From positions 1 through 64,000 of the forward strand of contig JBGAVW010000011.1 of NCBI GenBank assembly GCA_044227925.1: DNA of 64,000 nt, written 5' to 3'. Below are positions 46,185 through 56,103 of this stretch, one piece after another. The notes under the pieces were generated by a model. That model ran no database searches and had not been told where the DNA came from. It saw nothing but the letters and a program-made list of their open reading frames with translations. The stretch is from JADJLQ01 sp044227925 (lineage in GTDB: Bacteria; Bacteroidota; Bacteroidia; Chitinophagales; Saprospiraceae). Within the stretch, counting starts at the first letter, position 1. Every line of letters starts with the position of its first letter. Position numbers and translations under genes: made by a program.

Positions 46185-49091
46185 TTAATTTACCAGCATC
46201 TTCAAGCCTTTAGTATGTAATCCATCACTTATTGATATAATATAATTTCCTGCAGGCAATCCTTGCAAATCTAAAGGAAATTGATTCTTTCCGGATTTTA
46301 GATTAAAATGGTATCTACGTACTATTTTTCCATTTAGGTCCAATATCTCTGACTTAATATTGGATTGAGAGTAGCTGATTATTTCTAAGGTGGTACGTTC
46401 AGTTGCCGGATTGGGATATAACTGAATCTCAAAATCTGAATAGGGAACCTGATGACTATATACATTTTGTGGAGGAATAACCAATACCAGGCTCTGCGTT
46501 TCTGCGATATTGGTAAGCCTTATATTATCAAAATACATGGTAGTAGAAGTGGTACTGCTATTTTGAATGATAACTCTTTTTATCTGAGTGGGATTGCCCA
46601 ATTGTGCCATAGAGACTATTACCTCTACCCACCGTCTTCGTGCGGGTCTGGTAGTGACCATGGTACTGTTTCCGCTGCCATCTTGTGATTGAGTATACAC
46701 GCGTATGGAATTATTTCCATTATTATACACCCAAAATCTCAATTGAGTGGAAGAGGAGGTGGTTGCTGCTGTATTTTTACTAAATCCAAGAATTCCATTG
46801 GCTCCATAATCAACACGAATTGATCGTATACCCGTTTGTACGATGTTGCTATTATTCAAATTTAGGGTTGCAGTGGTGGAAACGGTAGCCCATTCCTGAT
46901 TGAGGCTTTCGTCATATATTACTTTAGTGACGAGGCTGATGCATGCCGTGGTAGTACCTGGTGCTGTATTGCTAGCTCCGGATACATTGCCCGCTGCGTC
47001 TTTAGCTTTTACATAAAAGGTATAGCTTGTATTGCAACTGAGATTAGGCACTGTATAGGTAGTGGATGATATGGAACTATTGATTAAAATATTATTTTGA
47101 TATAATTCATATCCCGTAACGGCAATATTGTCTGTAGCTGCAGACCATGAAAGCGAAATGGAATTTGCAGTCGTATTCGTGATGATTAAATTTAATGGCA
47201 CTGATGGCTTTATAGTGTCGGGAACTATGATCGTTTCGGGCATGATGCGAGCAAGGAGCATTATATATCCTGCCTGAGAATAAATCGCTGGTTCTGTTAT
47301 TTCCCAGGAAATTTCTGATACAGAATTCCAATCTTTATATGCTTTTTGAGGCGGTTGATTTGCAATATTGGCAGCAGTGCCGGTATAATTTTTATTAGGG
47401 CCCCCTGGCACATAGGCAGGTGCAGGTCCATTGGGCGAAGTAATTGCATTGTCCCAAATACTTCCATCCGTAAACCAGGTATGATAGATTTCATTTGCAG
47501 ACTTTTCTGCACCATACGCGCTCATATTAGACAGCATTACCATTCCTATTGGATTTACGCCGTGCATCCAATGAAGATATTGCGCTGCAACTTCTTTATA
47601 TAAACTATGACTGGAACCATTAAGATTAAACGTAACAAAATCAAGATTTTGACTACCTGCATTGGTATGTACTAAATTATGTCCCCAGTGATACTGCCCA
47701 TCAGCTACATGTGATCGGTATAAGTCTGTACCTGCGTTATAGTCATTAATCGAAAACAAATAATTCATACTCGCCTTTTGGTTGCGTATATTATTAGCTA
47801 CTACGGAGGATACACCGGGTATAGCTGTCAATCTCAATAATGCGAGTTGTTGTGGAATCCAGTATGGACCCCACCAGTTTATTTTATATGGGTTTATATT
47901 GGCATAATTAGATTCTGCAAATGTTTTATACTCTGCTTTACCGGTAGATTCATACAAATATACTGCAGCTACAAAAGCTCGATCGAGTTGCTCCTGTGCA
48001 TCGGCATCCGCATCTCCTGCTTTGATATCTCCATCATCACAGTTGAGTTCGAAAGCAGTAAAATTAGTGGTAGTCACCTTCGCCCGGGCCCAGGCCAACT
48101 CAGCTCTGTTTATCAAATCCAATCCATAAGCTGAAAGGGTAGATACATTTTTAAGTGTAGCCCCTGCAACAGCAAACATGGCTGCACCCGATACTGTTGC
48201 TGAAGTACATTCTGGCAGGTAATACCTGGGGCGGGTGTCTGCACTGGGTGGATTAATTTCATTATAGTTATCTGTTCCTACTTTCAGGAAAAACCCATTA
48301 GTACCGGTAGCATCCTGCATTCGTTTGAGAAAATCAAGTTCAAATTTCACTTCATCCAATACATCCGGTATACCATTGCCGGACTCAGGAATATTGTAAT
48401 TATCTTTAAACACGGTTGGGTTCATTCGATAGGCCTCAATGAGCTGTATCACTGCCGAGGTAGCGAATGTGGTGTATTTGTTTTTATCACCGGCATCCAT
48501 CCAGCCACCATGCAGATCTTTAGCTGTTGCTGTATTGCCTTTAGCAAATCGACTGGTAGCCGACCTGTCTTGCCCTACCCCCTCAAAGCAGGCACCATCT
48601 GCCCATTTTATATTGGTATAGGGTGATTGTTTTGCAAAATTTATTCGTTGGTAAAAGAAAGTACGAATAGCCTGTTTTAATACTTCTTCGTATACATTAT
48701 CATTGATTTCAAATCGATACGACCCGACATTATTAGAAACATCGAAAATATAATAACTACCGGAAGCAGATACTGAAGTAAAATCAAAATACCAGCCTCT
48801 GTCACCAGATTGTGTATGGGTCTGACCTCCATTCCACGCACTTATTGTACCAGAGTATACGATCGCATCATTATCCCATCGCCTCACCTGATACTGGTTA
48901 GTGCCAGTGCCTGGTGTGAAACTCTCTGCAGAATTATATCCCACTTGCGGGTCAGATATCACAGCAACTTTTTTAGAAGTTGGAAGATAACCAAACTGAT
49001 CTACCTTAATAAAATGAGTAGTGGATGACGGAGCGGCATTTAAAAATGATATGTAAAAAATAAATAGAGGTATTAAATGGAGCTTTTTCAT
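46185..49091 (-). CDS. GH9 cellulase with FN3, carbohydrate-binding-like and T9SS domains
   Basis: This is a 968-residue secreted endoglucanase. Order: signal peptide (1-20), N-terminal Ig-like CelD domain (about 25-130), GH9 catalytic domain (about 135-620), FN3 domain (about 630-720), a beta-sandwich probably binding carbohydrate (about 735-890), and a T9SS sorting domain (about 895-968, with LYPNPATERTTLEI). Catalytic Asps are D199 and D202 in GGWMDAGD. The acid Glu is probably E593 (SEISWEI, aligned to NEVxINWN), and HWMHGVNPIG is a family motif. I chose the ATG at 49091; a start at 49121 adds ten residues. It cuts beta-1,4-glucan outside the cell. Confidence 0.92.
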   Translation of the reverse strand: MKKLHLIPLFIFYISFLNAAPSSTTHFIKVDQFGYLPTSKKVAVISDPQVGYNSAESFTPGTGTNQYQVRRWDNDAIVYSGTISAWNGGQTHTQSGDRGWYFDFTSVSASGSYYIFDVSNNVGSYRFEINDNVYEEVLKQAIRTFFYQRINFAKQSPYTNIKWADGACFEGVGQDRSATSRFAKGNTATAKDLHGGWMDAGDKNKYTTFATSAVIQLIEAYRMNPTVFKDNYNIPESGNGIPDVLDEVKFELDFLKRMQDATGTNGFFLKVGTDNYNEINPPSADTRPRYYLPECTSATVSGAAMFAVAGATLKNVSTLSAYGLDLINRAELAWARAKVTTTNFTAFELNCDDGDIKAGDADADAQEQLDRAFVAAVYLYESTGKAEYKTFAESNYANINPYKINWWGPYWIPQQLALLRLTAIPGVSSVVANNIRNQKASMNYLFSINDYNAGTDLYRSHVADGQYHWGHNLVHTNAGSQNLDFVTFNLNGSSHSLYKEVAAQYLHWMHGVNPIGMVMLSNMSAYGAEKSANEIYHTWFTDGSIWDNAITSPNGPAPAYVPGGPNKNYTGTAANIANQPPQKAYKDWNSVSEISWEITEPAIYSQAGYIMLLARIMPETIIVPDTIKPSVPLNLIITNTTANSISLSWSAATDNIAVTGYELYQNNILINSSISSTTYTVPNLSCNTSYTFYVKAKDAAGNVSGASNTAPGTTTACISLVTKVIYDESLNQEWATVSTTATLNLNNSNIVQTGIRSIRVDYGANGILGFSKNTAATTSSSTQLRFWVYNNGNNSIRVYTQSQDGSGNSTMVTTRPARRRWVEVIVSMAQLGNPTQIKRVIIQNSSTTSTTMYFDNIRLTNIAETQSLVLVIPPQNVYSHQVPYSDFEIQLYPNPATERTTLEIISYSQSNIKSEILDLNGKIVRRYHFNLKSGKNQFPLDLQGLPAGNYIISISDGLHTKGLKMLVN

Positions 49092-49128
49092 GATAATTCT
49101 GGGATTTTTCACTAAAAACATATAGAAA

Positions 49129-49136
49129 CGTTAACG
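49129..49136. promoter_or_regulatory. CGTTAACG palindrome upstream of GH9 gene
   Basis: The 8-bp palindrome cgttaacg sits in gaaacgttaacgaaaa, 38 nt before the GH9 start at 49091. Its centre resembles LacI/CcpA-type operators (AAACGTT), which control carbohydrate genes. Short palindromes of this kind occur by chance, so this is only a candidate. Confidence 0.3.
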
Positions 49137-49297
49137 AAAAATATAGAGTATAAATTGTATAGATCAATGTATTATTATTTCTTAATTAGAGAAAGATAGA
49201 AAATATAATTTGATACGATTGCCCTAAAGTGGATCATTTGAAGTATTAAAATTACCGGCATCCAAACCATTTAGAGGTTTGAATCGTTTACCTTAAT

Positions 49298-49642
49298 ATG
49301 ATGTCCAGATTGTTTATAGTATTGATGATATTTATGTCGTGTACGAAAAATAGCGATGATACCATCGCTTGTTTTACCATTACCGAAAGACAGTGTGCTT
49401 CAGATCCATATCAGTCTTATTCCAAACCTGCTGACCCGGATAAGAAAAATGCTATCTTAGAATACCTTCAGGTAAATGGAATTAAAAACGTAAAAATTGC
49501 TATTAATCCTCCTTATACCGGTGCAGTGTGCCTGGCTTGTTCTTGCCCATCGGGCATCAGCTATTCTTTGCAACTGGCTGTTAGCGATACCACCAAACTT
49601 AAAACAATAGGATTATTGCTGACCGGAGTCTCATGCAATTAA
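49298..49642 (+). CDS. Small lipoprotein of unknown function
   Basis: This is a 114-residue protein with a lipoprotein signal (IVLMIFMSC, Cys15). The mature part has a cysteine-rich stretch (GAVCLACSCPSG) and ends in GVSCN, so up to six extra cysteines may form disulfides. I do not recognise a family. A similar arrangement is common in unnamed Bacteroidota lipoproteins. An ATG three bases later (49301) is an equally good start. A short hairpin (caaacc / ggtttg) lies 17 nt upstream. Confidence 0.65.
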   Translation: MMSRLFIVLMIFMSCTKNSDDTIACFTITERQCASDPYQSYSKPADPDKKNAILEYLQVNGIKNVKIAINPPYTGAVCLACSCPSGISYSLQLAVSDTTKLKTIGLLLTGVSCN

Positions 49643-49682
49643 ATGTAAAACGAATCGGTACTCATAAACTCAGCTCGTAGAA

Positions 49683-50156
49683 TTAAGTGTTTTTTAGCCC
49701 CTCCAATACATCCTGTGCTATTACACAAAAAGATGCATTTTTTAGAGTCAATTCTTTTCTTTTTAAAAACACATCTTCATCTACGTATGGAAAACGGTGA
49801 CAGTCCGATGGCCTCACCTCGTATATACTGCATGTATTATCGGCCAGTAAAAATGTACAAGGATGTTGGTTGAGCACATAATCACCATCTTCATCGCGGT
49901 GCAAATGTGCATTCAACAGATCTGTTTCCTTCATGCCCAGGTATTTACTGATTCTTTTTATATCCGGGGCTTTAAATCGGGGGCTAAAATTTTTACAACA
50001 TGCCGCACATTCCAGGCAATTGTGTTTCCTATACGCTTTGTCGGCAAGATCACCTAGTATGGGAATTGCTTTTTTAATATTCACCTGATCCAACGTTTTT
50101 TTATAGGTCGATTTATTTTTCTCGTACTTATCTTTTACTTTAGAAAGATCTATCAT
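49683..50156 (-). CDS. YkgJ-family cysteine cluster protein
   Basis: This is a 157-residue protein with the CxxCxxCC motif of the YkgJ family: C47, C50, C53 and C54 (NCLECAACCKNF). More Cys residues follow in HPCTFLLADNTCSIYEVRPSDCHRFP. The cluster probably binds Fe-S or zinc. The N-terminal 40 residues are a Lys-rich helix. Function is unknown across the family. Confidence 0.85.
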   Translation of the reverse strand: MIDLSKVKDKYEKNKSTYKKTLDQVNIKKAIPILGDLADKAYRKHNCLECAACCKNFSPRFKAPDIKRISKYLGMKETDLLNAHLHRDEDGDYVLNQHPCTFLLADNTCSIYEVRPSDCHRFPYVDEDVFLKRKELTLKNASFCVIAQDVLEGLKNT

Positions 50157-50299
50157 TATTCTGATTTTATTTATTGACTATAAATTTGAATTCTTGGGTA
50201 ATTATCAAATTGCAGTATTTAATACAATCAGCATTTTGTAATCCTTGTCCCACATAAATCTAATTTACTATTTTAGAATCGATTTATTACTTTTAATGT

Positions 50300-52669
50300 A
50301 TGATCAGATTTAAAATACTTTTTAGTTTTATATTGTTATTTATATCCGGCTTCTTATGGTCACAATCTTATATTCCGGAAAGAAAAAACACTAAAATCAA
50401 AGTTGATCCAAAAGTAAACATCAGGGCATTTGCATTCAATCTCAGAGATGTCAGATTATTACCCGGAAGTCCATTTAAAAATGCCATGGACAAAGATGCT
50501 GCTTATCTTTTATCTATTGATGAAAAAAGATTGCTTCATCGTTTTTACCTTCATGCCGGTCTGCCAGCTCAGGGTGAGATCTATGGGGGGTGGGAAAAGG
50601 AAGGATTATCGGGTCATACATTGGGTCATTATCTTTCTGCTTGCGCTATGATGTATGCCTCTACTGACAATAAAAAGTTTAAAAACAAAATAGATATCGC
50701 TATCCATGAATTGGCGAAATGTCAGGATGCCAGAAAAACGGGATACATTGGAGCTATCCCAAATGAAGACTCGATATTTTATAAAGTATCAAAAGGCATA
50801 ATTAAAAGTAGTGGGTTTGATTTAAATGGTGGCTGGAGCCCATGGTATACCGTACACAAAGTAATGGCTGGATTATTGGATGCCTACCTCTATGCTGATA
50901 ATAAAAAAGCATTGACCATTCTATCCCGCATGGCAGATTGGACAGGTGAGATATTAAAAAACCTGGATGCAAGTCAATTGCAAGCTATGCTCAAATGCGA
51001 ATACGGAGGCATGAATGATTTGCTGGCCAATCTCTATTCCGTCACCGGAAATAAAAAATACCTCGATTTGTCTTATAAATTTTACGATGATTTTGTAATG
51101 GTACCTCTTTCAAAAAAGACAGATCCTTTACCTGGAAAACACTCTAATACCAATGTGCCAAAAGCTATTGGTAGTGCGAGACAGTACGAACTCACTGGAA
51201 ACGAATCTGACAAAACTATAGCCTCGTTTTTCTGGGAGACTATGGTATATCATCACAGTTATGTAATTGGCGGCAATAGTAATTATGAATACTGCGGTGA
51301 TGCTGATAAACTGAATGACCGGCTGAGTGATAATACATGCGAAACATGCAATACGTACAATATGCTAAAACTTACACGGCATCTCAATGCTTGGAATCCT
51401 TCTTCTACTTACATCGATTATTACGAAAGAGCACTATACAATCATATATTAGCATCCCAAAACCCCGAAAATGGCATGATGTGCTATTTCGTGCCACTGA
51501 GAATGGGTACACAAAAAACATTTAGCGATGAATACAACACATTTACCTGCTGCGTTGGCAGTGGTATGGAAAATCATGCAAAATATACTGAGGGAATTTA
51601 TAGTGAAGGGGCTGATGGCAGCTTGTATATAAACCTATTTATTCCATCTGTACTTAACTGGAAATCCAAAAAGCTAAATATAATACAAGAAACCAGTTAC
51701 CCTGAATCCGATAAAATTAATTTTATCTTTCAATCCTCAAAACCAAAAACAGTAACCATACACATCAGGAAGCCCTGGTGGGCCAGGAATGGTTATTCAT
51801 TAAAAATCAATAATGCTATATTTAATCAGGCAACCGAAGCCAATGGGTTTATAACAATACAAAAAAAATGGAACGAAGGTGATAAGCTGGAACTTACATT
51901 ACCAATGAGTATATATTCTGAAAGCATGCCCGACAATAAAGATCGCATTTCCTTTTTATATGGCCCCATTGTGTTGGCTGGGCAATTGGGAGACACTATG
52001 CCCAATCCAGTCTACGGTGTACCCGTGCTGCTTACTGAAAATAAAAACATAACTGAATGGTTGCATCCGGCAGCCAATGAACCCCTCTCATTTGAAATGA
52101 AAGACATAGGTAAACCATTTGATGTAAAACTAAAACCCTTTTATAAAACATATAAAGAATACTATAGTGTATACTGGGATTATTTTACCAGCCAGCAATG
52201 GCAAGCAAGGCAAGAGGAATATGAAAATGAAAAAAGAATACAAAATGAGATTGAACAAAAGACAATTGACTATTTCAGAATAGGTGAAATGCAGCCCGAA
52301 AGAGACCATAAGCTGGTGGCTAGTGAACGATCCTATGTTAGCGACGCGCTGGGCATTAATGGCAGGGAAGCCCGGGCCAATCACTATTTTGCTTTTGAAA
52401 TGAAAGTAGACGCTGATTTACCATCCGGCAACAGCCTATTGCTTACTTATATTGGAGATGACAAGGATAGAAAATTTGATATCAAAGTCAATGATCGGGT
52501 CATTGCATATGAGGAGTGGAATGGTGGTATTACCGGCAAGTTTTATAATAAAACCTATGCCATACCTGCTGACATCATAAAAAATAATAAAACAATCACC
52601 GTACGCATAGAAGCTAACTATGGAAAGACAGCGGGAAGGATCTTTGGGGTGCGGACGGTCAGGAATTAG
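50300..52669 (+). CDS. GH127 beta-L-arabinofuranosidase-like (DUF1680)
   Basis: This is a 789-residue secreted glycosidase with a signal peptide (about 1-21). The (alpha/alpha)6 barrel of the GH127/DUF1680 family shows GGWEKEGLSGHTLGHYLSA, GGWSPWYTVHKVMAGLLDAY and CEYGGMNDLL. The zinc/catalytic set matches HypBA1: Glu348 and Cys350 (CETCNTY) and Cys417-Cys418 (FTCCVGSGMENH), with a Cys as nucleophile in the known enzyme. The C-terminal beta-domains are from about 430 on. It should release beta-L-arabinofuranose from plant glycoproteins or arabinan. Two features are unusual: an Arg/Glu-rich helix near 620-650 and a final beta-domain after it. Confidence 0.92.
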   Translation: MIRFKILFSFILLFISGFLWSQSYIPERKNTKIKVDPKVNIRAFAFNLRDVRLLPGSPFKNAMDKDAAYLLSIDEKRLLHRFYLHAGLPAQGEIYGGWEKEGLSGHTLGHYLSACAMMYASTDNKKFKNKIDIAIHELAKCQDARKTGYIGAIPNEDSIFYKVSKGIIKSSGFDLNGGWSPWYTVHKVMAGLLDAYLYADNKKALTILSRMADWTGEILKNLDASQLQAMLKCEYGGMNDLLANLYSVTGNKKYLDLSYKFYDDFVMVPLSKKTDPLPGKHSNTNVPKAIGSARQYELTGNESDKTIASFFWETMVYHHSYVIGGNSNYEYCGDADKLNDRLSDNTCETCNTYNMLKLTRHLNAWNPSSTYIDYYERALYNHILASQNPENGMMCYFVPLRMGTQKTFSDEYNTFTCCVGSGMENHAKYTEGIYSEGADGSLYINLFIPSVLNWKSKKLNIIQETSYPESDKINFIFQSSKPKTVTIHIRKPWWARNGYSLKINNAIFNQATEANGFITIQKKWNEGDKLELTLPMSIYSESMPDNKDRISFLYGPIVLAGQLGDTMPNPVYGVPVLLTENKNITEWLHPAANEPLSFEMKDIGKPFDVKLKPFYKTYKEYYSVYWDYFTSQQWQARQEEYENEKRIQNEIEQKTIDYFRIGEMQPERDHKLVASERSYVSDALGINGREARANHYFAFEMKVDADLPSGNSLLLTYIGDDKDRKFDIKVNDRVIAYEEWNGGITGKFYNKTYAIPADIIKNNKTITVRIEANYGKTAGRIFGVRTVRN

Positions 52670-52694
52670 GTATCCTGTTTTTGCAAGGGATACC
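52669..52694 (+). terminator. Hairpin at the end of the GH127 gene
   Basis: A perfect 7-bp stem (ggtatcc / ggatacc) with a 12-nt loop starts at the last base of the stop codon. It contains a T-run in the loop but no T-tract after the stem, so it may terminate weakly or protect the mRNA end. The convergent radical SAM gene ends 78 nt further. Confidence 0.35.
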
Positions 52695-52771
52695 ATCTGC
52701 GGGTCCAGGTATTCCGCATTGATATATTTAGTAGTTTGTCTTGAATAGTAATGATATTTCCCTAAACCGAG

Positions 52772-54067
52772 CTAATGTGCAAAATCTTGCTCGTAATTTA
52801 CCATCCTTTCCCTGGGGGGGTTAAAATATCCAAACTTCAGATTGGGATATCTTTCTCTAAGCATTTTCATCATATTTAATATACCAAGGGTATTATCATC
52901 GGGTGGTATATTCAATTTGGCCAGATAAAAATCAGGATCAATATTAAAATTACGCCATTGGATCATAGACAGGTCCGTATACTCTATCAGATCGCATAAA
53001 GCCCGGTATTCTGCTTCGGTATCGGTAACGCCCGGAAATACAAAATAATTGATGGAAGCCCAGCCACCATATTCGCGTACTATTTTAGCACTTTCAATGA
53101 TGTCCTTAAACTCATAATTATTGGGCAGGTAATAGTTGGTGTACAAAGATGGCTGTGCTGAATTCATAGATACCCGTATACTATTAAGGCCGGCTTCACA
53201 CAATGCCCGTACTGCTGCTGGTTTTGATCCATTGGTATTGATATTGATCGATCCTCTATCTGTAAATTTCCTGATTTTAATGATGGCTTCGCGTATCGTT
53301 TCCCACATGAGTAGCGGTTCACCTTCGCAGCCCTGACCAAAGCTTACTATTGGATAGGCAGCAGACTCCAGATGTGGTACGGTATATTCTACTACTTCAT
53401 CCGCCGTGGGTTTAAATGCAAGTCGATCATGCGATGCCTGGAATACTTCAGACTCAGGTATATAGGAGATGCAGCCCAGGCAGTTTGCATTGCAAGCCGG
53501 TGATATAGGTATCGGGCATTCCCAACGGCCGAGAAAATAATTGCGTGCTGCCGGACAGCAGTATCTTTCGGTACAATTTTCGGCCAGATGTTTTACCAGG
53601 CGATTATTGGGATAGGATTTGGTAAGAGTTTCTACTCCTTGTTTTATTTTTTCCTCATCATATCCTTTGGCTTCTTGTCTGATATCTTGCTCTATCCTTG
53701 TTGCTGTGACATAGATTTTACCAGCATGCCATCCTACTGCACTATAACAATATAATGGCAGCGGTGTAGCTTCAGGTAAAGTAACATAAGGTGATAATCT
53801 TAATACAGTATATGCCGGAGGTACAAAGGCAGACACTGCACGACCTTTTTCACATACGCGCATCTCACCTGTTTTTACATCTATGCCTATTCCCTGACGA
53901 TCGGGTAATGTGTACAACTGGCCACCTAATGGCAACTCTATCCATTCTTCATCAGGAACCGGCACTGCATCCCAGCCGGATCTGCCGATAGCATATAAAG
54001 ACTTATCCTCAAATGTATTGCCTGCGGCATCAGCATAAAGGAGATATGGAGGTTTCTTTAGTATCAA
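52772..54067 (-). CDS. Radical SAM protein with extra cysteines
   Basis: This is a 431-residue radical SAM enzyme. The [4Fe-4S] cluster motif is CNANCLGC (C192, C196, C199). VSFGQGCEGEPLLMWETI and SININTNGSKPAAVRALCEAGLNSIRVSMNS are typical SAM-binding and barrel segments. An unusual N-terminal domain (1-160) precedes it. Four further cysteines (C165, C170, C171, C184) just before the core could bind another cluster. I cannot name the substrate. It reads downstream of the kynureninase gene (58 nt), so it may act on a tryptophan-derived or lipid substrate, which is speculation. Confidence 0.85.
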   Translation of the reverse strand: MILKKPPYLLYADAAGNTFEDKSLYAIGRSGWDAVPVPDEEWIELPLGGQLYTLPDRQGIGIDVKTGEMRVCEKGRAVSAFVPPAYTVLRLSPYVTLPEATPLPLYCYSAVGWHAGKIYVTATRIEQDIRQEAKGYDEEKIKQGVETLTKSYPNNRLVKHLAENCTERYCCPAARNYFLGRWECPIPISPACNANCLGCISYIPESEVFQASHDRLAFKPTADEVVEYTVPHLESAAYPIVSFGQGCEGEPLLMWETIREAIIKIRKFTDRGSININTNGSKPAAVRALCEAGLNSIRVSMNSAQPSLYTNYYLPNNYEFKDIIESAKIVREYGGWASINYFVFPGVTDTEAEYRALCDLIEYTDLSMIQWRNFNIDPDFYLAKLNIPPDDNTLGILNMMKMLRERYPNLKFGYFNPPRERMVNYEQDFAH

Positions 54068-54125
54068 AGTGGTGCAAAGGTAGGGAATTGGAGGATGATG
54101 TTGAAAGTTGAATTATTCCTGTCTT

Positions 54126-55400
54126 TTATTTTGTTTCATTTGAAAAATTGGTCTTACTCTCATACTCTTTATTTTCCATTATCTCTTTCATCCGGATCAC
54201 ACAAGTCCACAAATCCATATAACTTGTATATAAAGCAGCTATACCCAATCGTATATTATTTGGTGGCCTGAAATCCGGTATAATTGGTTTTGAAACACCC
54301 CTAGGTTCGATCATGGCCTGGTATATTCGATGTGCTTCGTGATGTTGAATTGAAATATGAGATCCTCGTTGGTCACTGTTTAATGGACTGGAAATAGTAA
54401 AACCATACGGTATCAAGACTTCCTTTATCATATCGATAAAAAAGTTAGTTTGGTTCACACTCTTTTGTCTAATGGCATCTATACCGGCTTCCAGCAAAAT
54501 ATCTACTCCAACTTCTACAGGTGCCAGAGAAAGTATAGATGGCGTACCCGTGGCAAACTTTTGTATACCATCCGATGCCTGGTATTTGTTATCAAAATCA
54601 AATGGTCGCTGATGACCAAACCAGGCCCAGATGATATTACTCAATCTTGATTGCAACTCTTTTCTAACATATAAAAATGCAGGAGAGCCCGGGCCACCGT
54701 TTAGATATTTATACGTACAACCAATGGCGAGATCGGTACCCCATTCGTTTAATTTTATTGGAACAGCACCTGTTGCATGACTCAGATCCCAAAGCGTAAG
54801 TGCATTGTGTTTACGGGCTTTTTCATTTATTGCTTTCATATTGTACATGAATGCCGATTTGAATAATACATGACTCAGGCATAGTAAAGCAGTATGTGTA
54901 TTTATAGCATTATGTATTTCAATTTCATTTATGCTGATCTGATCTTTGCTTTTTATTATTTTGATTTTATGATTGGGGAATGGATTTGCAACTAACCCTT
55001 GTAAAATATATAAGTCTGTAGGGAAATTTAAATCATCGGTAATGATTTCAGTTTTATTCTTATTGTAGTAAAGAGCTGCATAGGCAAGTTTAAATAGATT
55101 GATGGAGGTGGAATCACCTATAAAAATTTCATCCGGTTGTGCCCCTACCAATCTGGCAATTTTCGCTGCAATGCGCTGAGGCAGACCCATCCAATTTTCA
55201 TTCCACGAAAGAATGAGCCGGTCACCCCATTGATGGTGTACTATGTCGTGAATAAGGTCAACCGATTTGAGTGGCAACTTGCCGAGAGAATTACCGTCAA
55301 GGTAAATAGATTCCGATTTAGAAAAATACTTACCGTACCGTGAGAGTTCATCACCGGCATCGAATCCTTCTGCTATTTTTTTATATTGTTCCGGTTCCAT
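54126..55400 (-). CDS. kynU: Kynureninase
   Basis: This 424-residue PLP enzyme cleaves kynurenine to anthranilate and alanine. The PLP-binding Lys is K231 in GCTYKYLNGGPGSP. Asp205 lies in LWDLSHATGAVP, and IYLDGNSLGKLP is the N-terminal family motif. WAWFGHQRPF and RPPNNIRLGIA carry other substrate contacts. No tryptophan dioxygenase or formamidase is in the window, so the pathway partners lie elsewhere. The upstream SGNH hydrolase gene ends only 3 nt before this start, so the two are co-transcribed. Confidence 0.95.
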   Translation of the reverse strand: MEPEQYKKIAEGFDAGDELSRYGKYFSKSESIYLDGNSLGKLPLKSVDLIHDIVHHQWGDRLILSWNENWMGLPQRIAAKIARLVGAQPDEIFIGDSTSINLFKLAYAALYYNKNKTEIITDDLNFPTDLYILQGLVANPFPNHKIKIIKSKDQISINEIEIHNAINTHTALLCLSHVLFKSAFMYNMKAINEKARKHNALTLWDLSHATGAVPIKLNEWGTDLAIGCTYKYLNGGPGSPAFLYVRKELQSRLSNIIWAWFGHQRPFDFDNKYQASDGIQKFATGTPSILSLAPVEVGVDILLEAGIDAIRQKSVNQTNFFIDMIKEVLIPYGFTISSPLNSDQRGSHISIQHHEAHRIYQAMIEPRGVSKPIIPDFRPPNNIRLGIAALYTSYMDLWTCVIRMKEIMENKEYESKTNFSNETK

Positions 55401-55403
55401 CCT

Positions 55404-56069
55404 CTACTTTTTTGGTAGTTCACGTATGATATGATCTACCCAATTTGCATACATTTTAGCTGAAGGATGCAGGCCGTCATTTGCTATCAGGTCCGGGTCT
55501 TTATCCGCCAATCGGGAATCCGGAGTAATATCAATATACAATATCCCCATTTTTATACATACTTCTTTATTCACCTTGTTGAAAAGGTTTATGTTTTGAG
55601 AAATATTCTGCTTAGGTGATTTTTTACCAAATGGAGTCATGCCCCAATCGGGTATGGATACTACAAATACATTTTTTACATTATTACGGGCAAATTTTAC
55701 TGCCCTGCTTACCAATTCGGTAAATTCCCTTCGATACACTTCCACATCCCTGCCCCTGTATTGATTATTAACACCGATGAGTAACGACACCATATCAAAT
55801 GTCTGATCCTCTATATGCTCTTGTACTATTGCTGCCATTAATTCATCTGTAGTCCAGCCTGTCTTAGCAATAATTTTAGGATTGGAAATGGAATATCCTG
55901 CCTCATTCAACCGTCGGACCAGCTGTATGGGAAAGCGATCCTCTTCTGCAACACTTTCACCTATGGTATAGCTATCGCCTAAAGCAAGATAGGTATGTAC
56001 GGATGTAGTATTGATTTGTGCATGCATCATGGTATGACTGAGTGAAATTATAATCAGAATGTACTTCAT
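55404..56069 (-). CDS. Exported SGNH/GDSL hydrolase
   Basis: This is a 221-residue esterase with a signal peptide (about 1-17, ending MHAQ). Block I is LALGDSYTIGES with the nucleophile Ser, block III is LLIGVNNQYRG, and the catalytic Asp/His pair is in ANDGLHPSAKMY. It is a small GDSL lipase or acyl esterase; substrate is unknown. It precedes kynU by 3 nt and follows a MOSC gene by 34 nt. Confidence 0.88.
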   Translation of the reverse strand: MKYILIIISLSHTMMHAQINTTSVHTYLALGDSYTIGESVAEEDRFPIQLVRRLNEAGYSISNPKIIAKTGWTTDELMAAIVQEHIEDQTFDMVSLLIGVNNQYRGRDVEVYRREFTELVSRAVKFARNNVKNVFVVSIPDWGMTPFGKKSPKQNISQNINLFNKVNKEVCIKMGILYIDITPDSRLADKDPDLIANDGLHPSAKMYANWVDHIIRELPKK

Positions 56070-56103
56070 TTCGTAATAAGGAAAAATACGATAAAAAAAT
56101 AAT

